From contig JARKRC010000069.1 in assembly GCA_029974595.1 (NCBI GenBank), positions 1 to 64,000 on the forward strand: 64,000 nucleotides of DNA, read 5' to 3'. The DNA is from Ereboglobus sp. (GTDB lineage: Bacteria > Verrucomicrobiota > Verrucomicrobiia > Opitutales > Opitutaceae). Position 1 is the stretch's first letter. Every line of letters begins with the position of its first letter. The position numbers were made by a program, and so were the translations under genes. The notes beneath the pieces were generated by a model that was given only the letters and a program-made list of their open reading frames with translations, had not been told where the DNA came from and ran no database searches. Of the stretch, positions 1 through 8,666 are shown one piece after another.

Positions 1-80
1 ACCTCGTATTTGAGGCTGCTCCAAAATGACTCCATGTGGGCGTTGTCATAACAGTTGGCCTTGCGGCTCATCGATGCGTT
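1..80 (-). mobile_element. IS3-family transposase OrfB fragment (partial, runs off left edge)
   Basis: Minus-strand translation gives SMSRKANCYDNAHMESFWSSLKYE, the characteristic IS3/IS150 OrfB segment (MSRxGNCYDNAxMESFxxxLK). Confidence 0.8.
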
Positions 81-300
81 TATCGTTTCGCAACTGACGC
101 TGTCGCTGGTGGCAAAATCACGCCGGAGCGCGAGCAGCACGAGGAAAGGGACGCAGTCAATCGTGCCGGTCTGATACTTCCGAATCAGGGCCATCACTTG
201 CCCGCCCGAAAGTCCGCCATAGGCGGGCGGCGTGAAATTCCCTCGCTTTTAATATATCTATTTTCCGCAGTTGTTGCGAGGTGCATCCTTGCAGTGTCGT
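81..300 (-). pseudogene. Degraded partial paralog of the mobile-element gene at 40819..41580
   Basis: Minus-strand NFTPPAYGGLSGGQVMALIRKYQTGTIDCVPFLVLLALRRDFATSDSVS matches NFAPLTYGGLSRGQVIALIRKYQAGTIDCASFLVLHALRRDLASSGAVG of 40819..41580; upstream homology (LRKIDILKAREF) continues in another frame. Confidence 0.75.
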
Positions 301-469
301 TGCTTTCTCCCTGCTCCACCATCAATAAAATGATAGTCCGTCTTCTAAGACGTTCAGCAATGAACGAGGCCTTTCATAATTTTGAGATTCGAAAGATCAT
401 GAATAACTGTACCTCAGGAGTTTTACCGGGATGTTTTCAAAATGTTAATAATGCCAGAATCTACTACTA

Positions 470-3463
470 TTAGCGTATTTTGTCTTTATTGCCGATTTTC
501 TCGTCGAAAATCTTCAGAAGTTTCTTGATTCCAAAATTCTTATCGCCTTCGTGCCAGCGCGCAAAACCTCCGGTATCTGTAGAACGCAGCAATTCACCTG
601 CTTCGGCAAGCGCGGCGCGCGCGGCAACAAGATGCACGCGCGTCTGCTCGTGAGCGGTTGGCGACTGCGAGTAAGCAATGACAATTTCGTTTAGCATAGT
701 GTTGAGCCGTTCCATGACGAGCGCGGGAATGCGTAGGTTTTGATCGAAGAACCAGCGGCTGTGCTCGGGGATTCCCGAGCGCAGATGTTCTGCTTCGCGG
801 GCGACAGCGGCGAATGCCCGGCCTGATTGCGCTGTGCCGCGCAGGAGCGCGCCGATCTGGCCGTTGTCACCAGGTTCAGGCTCAACACGGAAAAAACCCA
901 CGCTTCCGGTATTCGGATTGTCGAGGCGATGCCCGTCGAGGGGGTTCTGTTTGCGTGCATCGGTTGAGAGTGCGCCAAGAAGCATTTCCGCCGCACGGGC
1001 ATAACGCATGTCCTGAAAAATATACTGGCGCTCGAAGCCTTCAAGGTCGGCCTTTTTCTGGCACCAATAGGCGTAATAATAATCTCGATACAAGCGCGCG
1101 ATTTTTGGAGCGAGCGCAGTGTCGAAATATTGCGCGGAGTATTTTTCGAGAAATGCGCCGGCGTCGAAATCCGCAAAACGCCACATCATCGCGGCATTGG
1201 CCGAAAGTTCGGTGACATGCTCGCGAATGTTGCCTGCATTGACCACGGTGAAGGCGAGCGGACGGGCGTTAAGCGCGTCAAGCACACGATAGTTGGCGGC
1301 CATTTTCCACGGGCCTTCAGCGGCGACGAGATGCGAGCCGGTCGAGGTGAATTGGAAATTGAGATAATAGCCGATGAGCAAATCCGGAGGCGCCTTGAAA
1401 GTGCGCACATCGGCGGCGGGGAAATGGTCGCGGCGCGCGGCGACAAAATTCCAAATCAAAGTCGGCTCGGCCGGCGGACGCAGCAGCCCGGCGGCGAAGA
1501 GGTCGGAGTTTTCGTTGTAAAGCGTCGTGCGCATCAGCGGCGCGGGATTGCCAGTGACCTCCTTCACGATGGCGATTTGACGCGCGAGCATTTCGCCGAT
1601 GATGCGTCCGCGCGCAGCCATATCGCCGGGCGCATCGGCGAATGTTTGCCAGAACGGAATGTCCCCGCCGCCGCGAAACGTCACGGTCCAGATGCATTCG
1701 AATCCGGCGCGCACGGCAGTCTCAACATGATAGCGCCAAAACTCGCGCAGGGCATCCACATTTTTCACGCCAAGTTGCGGAACAGGCTTGTCGGGCGTCA
1801 GCTTTTCCCAAAACCGTTTCCATGATCCGAGACCGCGGCCAATGCGCGAGCCCAATGGAGAGTGGTGATGCGTGGTGATGACCAGACCGTGTTTGTGCGC
1901 ATCAAGCGCGATGCCACCCGGTGTGTAAAGCGGTGTCGTCTTGTCGAGGTCGATCACTGTTTCCGTTTCAAATGTATTATATTTGAGACGGAGTATGGTC
2001 TCAAACATTGCGTCCGTGTTGGCGCGTTTCTCTGCCCTCCAAGGTCCCAGCATGTCCTGGTCGTTGTTAAACCAAGCCCGCCAGCGCACGTAAGGTGCAG
2101 CGTGCAGGCTTTCGAAATCGCCGGGCAGCATGACGCTCGTTTTGCGCTGCGGCTGCCAGTTGCTCCAAAACCAGAGCGGCGGCACACCGAGACATTCCTC
2201 GGTAAACGAGTAAATGGCATAAATGAGTCCGCGCATGTCGCCGCCTTCGAGAACAAGACGCGGGCCGGCGGCAGTCTTGACAAGACGCATGCCATGCGAC
2301 TCCGGCGTGGACAGACGTAAATCACGTTGCCATTCCCCAGCCTGTTCACGCCCGGTAAGGATCACGATGGCGGGCGCGCCGCCGGCTTTTGAGACGTCGG
2401 CGCCCATGAAAAGCGGTGAGGATTTGCCGAGGACTTTTTCCAAATCGCGTAACAGGTGGTTGATTGCGATTTGCTCGGGGCCGGAGAGTTTGCCGACGAC
2501 GAGGACGGGGATGCCGGGTTGGAGAGTGACGGATTTCCCTTTCGAAACCACGGGCTGGAAGCCCGTGCCACTCGACCCCATGGGCGAGACGCCCATGCCA
2601 CCCAACCCAAGAAGCGGAAGCATCGCCTTGGCGTAGGACTGACCGAGCAGGCGCGCAGAGGGGGCATCGTAATGAGGGATGTCATCGGGTTTATTGCGGA
2701 GGTTGTTCTCGAACTCGGGAGCGAGTGTGTCGATGGCTGCGGTGTGTGGCACGCGCGCGGGAAGTTCGAGGTAAACTTGATTGAGCGCGGAACTCGCCGA
2801 ACGGCGCCACGGACCGAGCGTGGCGCCGACAAAAGGCAAATCGGGTTTGCCGAGTGTAGAGCGGAAATCGGCGATGAGCGTGTCGAGTTGTTTGCAATAG
2901 TTGACGCCATTGTCTTTTTGTGCGCGGCGGCTGTCGGCTTCGCCTTGATTCCAGATGATTCCCGCAAGCGTGCCGTCCTTCGATGCGGCAAGCGCGGACT
3001 CCGTGGCCAATTGGAAAAGTGTGCGTCCATCGGGCCAATGGAAATCGCCTTTGTAGTCTTTCTGCCACTGACCGATTGACGTGCCGCCGAACGCAGCCGG
3101 TATCAGTCCAATGGATACATCGTCGGGCAGGGATTTCAGGAGTTCGCGGGCAAATGCGAGACCGGGGCCGACGCCTGCGACTTTCGGTTTGTCCTTGTGG
3201 AGTGGTTCGGTCGCCGGAACCCAACGGTCAGGTGAATCGAAAGCAAGGATGCGCGGATCGGCGGTTTTGTCGGACGCTACGAGTTTGCCCCGCCCCGCCA
3301 TGTTGGATTGGCCGGCGAGAAGAAAAACAAGAAACTTTTTCGCAGGCGGCGGTGTGATGGCTTGCGACGCTTCCGCAGCGCGCAAGATGCCTGTGAAACC
3401 GATAACGGGGATGAGGAGCGCAGGGATGAGGTTTTTGAAAAACATTTTTCTATGGTGATTCAA
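470..3463 (-). CDS. Secreted two-domain enzyme: SASA/CE6-like acetylesterase fused to GH115-like (alpha-glucuronidase) domain
   Basis: N-term FLLAGQSNMAGRG...GGTSIGQW...WNQGEADS (SASA/CE6); C-terminal half EGGDMRGLIYAIYSFTEECLGVPPLWFWSNWQP...GFECIWTVTFRGGGDIPFW (GH115-like). Confidence 0.8.
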   Translation of the reverse strand: MNHHRKMFFKNLIPALLIPVIGFTGILRAAEASQAITPPPAKKFLVFLLAGQSNMAGRGKLVASDKTADPRILAFDSPDRWVPATEPLHKDKPKVAGVGPGLAFARELLKSLPDDVSIGLIPAAFGGTSIGQWQKDYKGDFHWPDGRTLFQLATESALAASKDGTLAGIIWNQGEADSRRAQKDNGVNYCKQLDTLIADFRSTLGKPDLPFVGATLGPWRRSASSALNQVYLELPARVPHTAAIDTLAPEFENNLRNKPDDIPHYDAPSARLLGQSYAKAMLPLLGLGGMGVSPMGSSGTGFQPVVSKGKSVTLQPGIPVLVVGKLSGPEQIAINHLLRDLEKVLGKSSPLFMGADVSKAGGAPAIVILTGREQAGEWQRDLRLSTPESHGMRLVKTAAGPRLVLEGGDMRGLIYAIYSFTEECLGVPPLWFWSNWQPQRKTSVMLPGDFESLHAAPYVRWRAWFNNDQDMLGPWRAEKRANTDAMFETILRLKYNTFETETVIDLDKTTPLYTPGGIALDAHKHGLVITTHHHSPLGSRIGRGLGSWKRFWEKLTPDKPVPQLGVKNVDALREFWRYHVETAVRAGFECIWTVTFRGGGDIPFWQTFADAPGDMAARGRIIGEMLARQIAIVKEVTGNPAPLMRTTLYNENSDLFAAGLLRPPAEPTLIWNFVAARRDHFPAADVRTFKAPPDLLIGYYLNFQFTSTGSHLVAAEGPWKMAANYRVLDALNARPLAFTVVNAGNIREHVTELSANAAMMWRFADFDAGAFLEKYSAQYFDTALAPKIARLYRDYYYAYWCQKKADLEGFERQYIFQDMRYARAAEMLLGALSTDARKQNPLDGHRLDNPNTGSVGFFRVEPEPGDNGQIGALLRGTAQSGRAFAAVAREAEHLRSGIPEHSRWFFDQNLRIPALVMERLNTMLNEIVIAYSQSPTAHEQTRVHLVAARAALAEAGELLRSTDTGGFARWHEGDKNFGIKKLLKIFDEKIGNKDKIR
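2549..2602. repeat. Pair of palindromic REP-like units CACGGGC-TGGAA-GCCCGTG-CCAC / CATGGGC-GAGAC-GCCCATG-CCAC
   Basis: Two adjacent 7-bp stem palindromes, each followed by CCAC, 30 nt apart; translated in frame as GMGVSPMGSSGTGFQPVV. Confidence 0.85.
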
Positions 3464-3493
3464 TTACAACTGATTTTGCGAAGATGCCAAATA

Positions 3494-5281
3494 TTAGAGC
3501 CGCGAAAGCGAGAGTTTGCCAGTTGGCTTTATTTTTCCAGTCAGCACTTCAGCCAATGCGCGAATGTTTTCGCGCCCGGACGGGCAAAAGGAAACCACGG
3601 CGGTGTCGGCCCACGCGGGAACGCCAAACTTTTCGTAAGGTGTGTTGCTCACGACGACGAGCGGCTTGCTGCATACTCGCAGCTCTTCGAGCATCGGCAG
3701 CATGATGGCGTGGCTGCGGTAGTTGTAATAACTCGTGGAAATGATGATGTCGGCCTCGGTCAAACGACGGCGGATGGCAACGCGGTCGCTCTCGGTGAGT
3801 TTTTCGTTCACCGCCACGGTGGCGATGTTCGGCGCGATGGCGCGCAATTCTTGCCAAAGCATGCCGGGGTGCGAATAGCCGTTGTTAATGAAACGGTGGA
3901 AGTGGTGGATTTGCTCGATGAGCAGGATTTTTTTCGTCGATGAAAGCGGCAGCAATCCGGCGCGGTCCCGCAACACGATTGTGGACCGGCGCGCGGCTTC
4001 CTTCGCAAGCGAGATAATGCGCGAGTCGTTGAACAATTCGCCCGCGGCAGATGCATCGACTTTCCCGCCGTTTTCCGCGAGGCCCATGCGCCAGCGCATT
4101 TCGAGAATGCGACGCACCGAGATGTCGAGGTCAGCCTCACGATAGCGTTTTTCGTTCACGGCGGCCTTGATGGCGTTAATTACTTGGAGACGCTGCGGAC
4201 TGTAGGCGCGGCAGAGCACGAGGTCGCAACCTGCAATGAGACAACGCACGACAGCTTCGCCCATATCGTATTTTTCGAGCAAGCCGCCCATCTGGACATT
4301 GTCGGTGGTAACAACGCCTTTAAAACCGAGTTCGTCGCGCAATAAATCGGTGACGATGGCACGGCTCGTCGCGGCGGGAATACCTGCGGCCCCGAGTGCG
4401 GGATAAGCCGTAAATGCAGCCATGATTGCGGGCAGGCCGGCGGCGATGAGCGCCTTGAACGGCGCAAGATGGTCGCGCCAGAGCTCTTCGCGGCTGAGCG
4501 CGATTTCTGGAAGGCCGAAATGCGCGTCGGTGCGCGAGTGCCCGCGTCCAGGAAAATGTTTTCCGGTTGCGATGATACCCGCTTCGTCGAGACCGCGAAG
4601 AGCGGCGAGCGCATAGCGAGTCACGGTGTCGGGATTGTCGCCGTAGGAGCGCGGGCCGATTTCGGGATTCGCGGGTTCGGTGTTCACGTCGAGCACTGGC
4701 GAGTGAATCATGTTGGCACCGAGAGCACGCGCTTGCATGCCGATGGCGCGAGAGACGCGGCGCGCGAAATTCGGGTCGTTATCGACAGTTTGGCCGAGCG
4801 GGAATGGGAAGAGGCGTTGTTCAAAAAGAAAATCAGCGCCCTCGCCTTCCTGGTCAAAGGCCATGTGCAACGGCACACCGCCGGCGCGTTCCATGGCCAT
4901 GTCGCGAAGTTCGTTTAGTTTTTCGGCAAATTCGGATGCGGTGCATGCGATGCGGTCAAGCGATTCGGGGCGGTCGAAGGTATTGACGTCAGGGCGACGG
5001 TGGATGTCGTCCATCGCGCCGTCTTCACGGCTGTCAGTCGCGCCGGGCAGGAACTTTTGCGCGATGCGCAGGCCGCCGACGTGGTGTCTGCGAACGAATT
5101 CCTCCACGTCGGGCGTGATGAACGGGCCGTAGTGCGGGAACACGAGAAGCTGGCCGATTTTTTGGTCGAGATTCAGTGCGCCAAGTTTCTGGTCAACCCA
5201 GCGTCCGGCGGCTTCGTCAATGGGAAGCAGGCCGGATTCCGGTGATGCGACTAGAGCGTCGGTATCTATTATTGTGGACAT
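3494..5281 (-). CDS. Glycoside hydrolase family 3 (NagZ/beta-N-acetylhexosaminidase-like)
   Basis: LNLDQKIGQLLVFPHYG, GKHFPGRGHSRTDAH; start taken at internal MSTIID. Confidence 0.8.
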   Translation of the reverse strand: MSTIIDTDALVASPESGLLPIDEAAGRWVDQKLGALNLDQKIGQLLVFPHYGPFITPDVEEFVRRHHVGGLRIAQKFLPGATDSREDGAMDDIHRRPDVNTFDRPESLDRIACTASEFAEKLNELRDMAMERAGGVPLHMAFDQEGEGADFLFEQRLFPFPLGQTVDNDPNFARRVSRAIGMQARALGANMIHSPVLDVNTEPANPEIGPRSYGDNPDTVTRYALAALRGLDEAGIIATGKHFPGRGHSRTDAHFGLPEIALSREELWRDHLAPFKALIAAGLPAIMAAFTAYPALGAAGIPAATSRAIVTDLLRDELGFKGVVTTDNVQMGGLLEKYDMGEAVVRCLIAGCDLVLCRAYSPQRLQVINAIKAAVNEKRYREADLDISVRRILEMRWRMGLAENGGKVDASAAGELFNDSRIISLAKEAARRSTIVLRDRAGLLPLSSTKKILLIEQIHHFHRFINNGYSHPGMLWQELRAIAPNIATVAVNEKLTESDRVAIRRRLTEADIIISTSYYNYRSHAIMLPMLEELRVCSKPLVVVSNTPYEKFGVPAWADTAVVSFCPSGRENIRALAEVLTGKIKPTGKLSLSRL

Positions 5282-5300
5282 GAAAGTGAAAGGGACGGGA

Positions 5301-6146
5301 TTAGTTTCCGAGCGTCGTGTGAAAGTTTCTGAGCCAGCGTGCGGCATCCGGCGGCGGCCATTGCCCGGCTATAAATGCGGGCAGCGCGTCGAGGCGGAAC
5401 GTCTCCCACGATTCGTGCTCGGAGCCGGGAATCACGGGGAAAAACGCGCATCGGGCGGCGCCAGCGGCTTCCTCGTCGAGGAGTGAATCGCCGAGCATGA
5501 GCACGCGCGATGGCAAGCCTGCGCGCACGGCGAGTTTTTGGAGAATGGCGGTTTTTGAACCGGTTTCCTGTGTAAGATATTCTGAAGCGAATGGCGAAAG
5601 CCCAGCGTGCTGCCACTCGGCGCGGATGGCCGCGTTGTTGCCGCCGGAAACGACGACAATTTCCGCGCACGCATCAGCGTCGCAGAGCGCGGCGGCAGCC
5701 CCGACGAAAGGCGCGGGCGGCGGCAGCGCGGCGCAGCGGCGGTTTACCTCGCGGCTGTAGGCGAGCGCGCGGGTGAGAGCGAGGTCGCCGGGGTGAGTGG
5801 CGAGGGCGCGCGCGAGCGAGAATTCGTTGCGCGGCGCGCCGGAATCGAGCCAGGTGAAAAAAGCATCAAGGCACACGGACTGGCAGCCCGTGCCACCCGA
5901 ACCATCACGGGCTGGCAGCCCGTGCCACTCCCGGAGAAAAATGCCGAGGGCTTCGAAGCGGTTTGCGCCGCGATGGCGCGAGCGGAGGTTGATGTTGAGG
6001 AAGCGTTCGGCGGCCTCGTTTGCGCGGTTTTTTATTTCCCAGATGTCAATGAGCGCAGGCGTAAAGGCGTGCCGGTGCTTTGGAGCCATCGCATCCAACA
6101 CGGTGCCATCTGAGTCTACCGCGATAATGAAAGGTGCGTGCTGCAT
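5301..6146 (-). CDS. HAD-superfamily hydrolase
   Basis: FIIAVDSDGTVLDAM motif I; RVLMLGDSLLDEEAA motif IV. Confidence 0.75.
   Translation of the reverse strand: MQHAPFIIAVDSDGTVLDAMAPKHRHAFTPALIDIWEIKNRANEAAERFLNINLRSRHRGANRFEALGIFLREWHGLPARDGSGGTGCQSVCLDAFFTWLDSGAPRNEFSLARALATHPGDLALTRALAYSREVNRRCAALPPPAPFVGAAAALCDADACAEIVVVSGGNNAAIRAEWQHAGLSPFASEYLTQETGSKTAILQKLAVRAGLPSRVLMLGDSLLDEEAAGAARCAFFPVIPGSEHESWETFRLDALPAFIAGQWPPPDAARWLRNFHTTLGN
5874..5928. repeat. Pair of palindromic REP-like units inside HAD hydrolase CDS
   Basis: CACGGAC-TGGCA-GCCCGTG-CCACC and CACGGGC-TGGCA-GCCCGTG-CCAC; same layout as 2549..2602. Confidence 0.85.
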
Positions 6147-6149
6147 GTC

Positions 6150-8627
6150 TCACCATGTGCGACGATAGCCGAGGCTCACCGCCCAAGGGCGCGTGTAGAA
6201 GTCGGCTTTGTTGTATTCATATCCCAAATACAGAATACTCTGGTCGGAAATGGTGACGGCGATGCCGCCGCCAGCCTCGAAACGCCAGCCCGCATATTGG
6301 GTTTCCCAGGATTGTTTGCCCACATGGACGAGACCTCCGCCGGCATCGCTGCGCACGATGCCGGCCTTCGCGTAAGGATACCAGCGTTTGCCACCCCTGA
6401 AGCCCAAAGACACCTGGCCGCGATATTGCGTGGCCTTGGAACGGTCGATTTCCACATGCATTCCGGTGCTGGTGTCGTAATCGCCGCCGTTAAACCATGC
6501 GCTCGCCATTTGCACGGATGGCTCAATCCAGAAGCGATGCCCAAACGAAAACTTGCGGCCAAACTCAGCAGAGAAACCGCCGGCCCACGTGTTGTAGTCG
6601 CCGGTGGTATGGACTTTGGCAATGGATGTGACGGCGAAGCTGCTTTTGTATTGGTTCCCCTTAATGACAAAATCCGCGAACCACCCGGCATCGTGCAGCC
6701 AGGTGACATAAACGCCGCCGTTGTGATCGATGGTGTTGCCCTCGCCGAAAGTATCGTAGGTGCGGTCGGAACGGTTTATTGAAACATACGCGCCGAAAAG
6801 AACGCGCGACTCGGCGCGCGGGATGATGCGATCAACGCCGAAGATGCCGCCGTAGGTGTTCTGCTCGTAGGGAACGGTGGTAAGCTCTTTCTGCGTTTCG
6901 AGCCGATAGGCGGAAGCTTGATACCATGTGCTGGTGAGGGCCTTCTCGGGCTTGGGCAGCGCGCGGATTTCGCCAAAGCGATTGCGAAGCGAGTCGAGAC
7001 TGTAGTGCCATTCAGTGCCGAGCGAGGCGGCAGTGCTGATGATGGCATCGGCGGCGATGCTGTTGTTTCCCGTGGCCGCGAGTTTGTATTCGGTGGCACC
7101 GCTGCTGGCGTTGATTTCGGGCACGAGGAAAAAGGTGCCCATGCCGCCATCCACGTCGTTGGCGGTTATCAACGCATCACCGCCTTTGTTGATTGTGAGA
7201 ATCGTGAGTTTTTTCTCCGGGTCAATCGAGCCGCCGATATTCTGGAGCCGAAGTTCGTGGTCTCCCGTCGCGGAGCCGGTAACAAGTATTTTGTCGCCGG
7301 TCTCATTGCCGAGATGCACGGACATTTCGATGACGCCGAAGCCTGACATGTCGCCGTCAATCGTGAGGGTGCGGCCAACGGTATCCTGGTCCGTGCCGAA
7401 GCGCACGGCGCCGCGATTTTCGAGCTTTTTGATGGTCTGGTCGAATCCGCCCATGTCGAAAGCCGCGCCTGAATCTATCGAAATGCGGCTGTGCGCAAGG
7501 ATGTTCGCGGTGCCGCTCAAAAGCACGCCTTCGGCGATGTGTGTCACGCCATTCATGGTGTTTTCGGCGTAAAGAATGAGCGTGCCTGCGCCGATTTTCC
7601 TGAATGCGACCGTGTCCTCGGCGCCGTTGTATCCGAAGGTGCTGCTCATGATGACTTCGTTCGTGCCGGTATCGACGGTAAAGGCGCTTTTGTCCGCGGC
7701 GACGCCGGTTGCATTGATAGTGAGTTCGCCAAAGCCGCCAAAGAAATCCCCGATGTCTGCGATGGCGCGCACACCACCGCCGTTGAGGTCGAGTTCGGCA
7801 AAACCGTCGCCGCGCGCAATGCCGGCGGAGGCAATGACGCCGCCTTGAAGATGGACAGTGCCATGTCCGCTAACCTCCCTGCCGATATAAACTATCGGAG
7901 CTTCAATCGTGGCATCGTCCGTGATGATAAGCGTGCCCGTTCCCGTGTGCCCGATTGTCAGATATTGGGTCGCCGATTCATAACCCACAATCAGATGCGA
8001 ACTGCCGCTCAGCAGCAACGTGCCCTCCCCACCGGTACCGCTCTGCCCTCCGACTCTCATGTAGCTACGGGTTGTGAATGTTGCATTGTCACGAAGGCTC
8101 AAGGTTCCAGATGCAGGGAACGTTCCGGTAACACCTATGCGCACGGATACTGTTGTGAAAATCGAAGAGTTTCCAGACATGTCCACCACGCCCACATTCT
8201 CGGAGCCGATTTGAAATGAACTGCCTGCCGTATTCATTGATGCGTTTTCCGACAGGATGAGCCGTCCGCCCCACCCCGTGCTTCTTCCCACATTCATCGA
8301 ACCAGCCTCCAAGTAAGCCGAGCCTGTGATTTCCATCTGTCCGCCTGCGCCTGATATTCCGAAGTTCATCGCGCCAATTGCGAGGCTTCCTGAAGCAAAA
8401 ACCGGCGCATTGGTTCCATACGAAGCGTCCGTGATATAAACGTTGTCTTCAGTTGTAGGAGGTGTCGTGCCCACCCCGGCACTCGTCGTCCAGTTGCCCG
8501 TGCCGGTGAAATCATTGCTATCACTACCGGAAAAATACTTATTTGCGGCAAAGGTGGCTGGGGCGCAGGCAAGCGCCAACGTTCCGAACACTGTGGCGAG
8601 AATATTGAAATTTTTGTGCGAGTGCAT
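6150..8627 (-). CDS. Autotransporter with beta-strand (PATR-type) passenger repeats and C-terminal barrel
   Basis: Signal peptide; repeated G-A/T-L-x-L strands; barrel ending YEYNKADFYTRPWAVSLGYRRTW. Confidence 0.85.
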   Translation of the reverse strand: MHSHKNFNILATVFGTLALACAPATFAANKYFSGSDSNDFTGTGNWTTSAGVGTTPPTTEDNVYITDASYGTNAPVFASGSLAIGAMNFGISGAGGQMEITGSAYLEAGSMNVGRSTGWGGRLILSENASMNTAGSSFQIGSENVGVVDMSGNSSIFTTVSVRIGVTGTFPASGTLSLRDNATFTTRSYMRVGGQSGTGGEGTLLLSGSSHLIVGYESATQYLTIGHTGTGTLIITDDATIEAPIVYIGREVSGHGTVHLQGGVIASAGIARGDGFAELDLNGGGVRAIADIGDFFGGFGELTINATGVAADKSAFTVDTGTNEVIMSSTFGYNGAEDTVAFRKIGAGTLILYAENTMNGVTHIAEGVLLSGTANILAHSRISIDSGAAFDMGGFDQTIKKLENRGAVRFGTDQDTVGRTLTIDGDMSGFGVIEMSVHLGNETGDKILVTGSATGDHELRLQNIGGSIDPEKKLTILTINKGGDALITANDVDGGMGTFFLVPEINASSGATEYKLAATGNNSIAADAIISTAASLGTEWHYSLDSLRNRFGEIRALPKPEKALTSTWYQASAYRLETQKELTTVPYEQNTYGGIFGVDRIIPRAESRVLFGAYVSINRSDRTYDTFGEGNTIDHNGGVYVTWLHDAGWFADFVIKGNQYKSSFAVTSIAKVHTTGDYNTWAGGFSAEFGRKFSFGHRFWIEPSVQMASAWFNGGDYDTSTGMHVEIDRSKATQYRGQVSLGFRGGKRWYPYAKAGIVRSDAGGGLVHVGKQSWETQYAGWRFEAGGGIAVTISDQSILYLGYEYNKADFYTRPWAVSLGYRRTW

Positions 8628-8666
8628 GATGAATGTGGGCGAGGCGGATTGCGGTGTTGATTGGGT

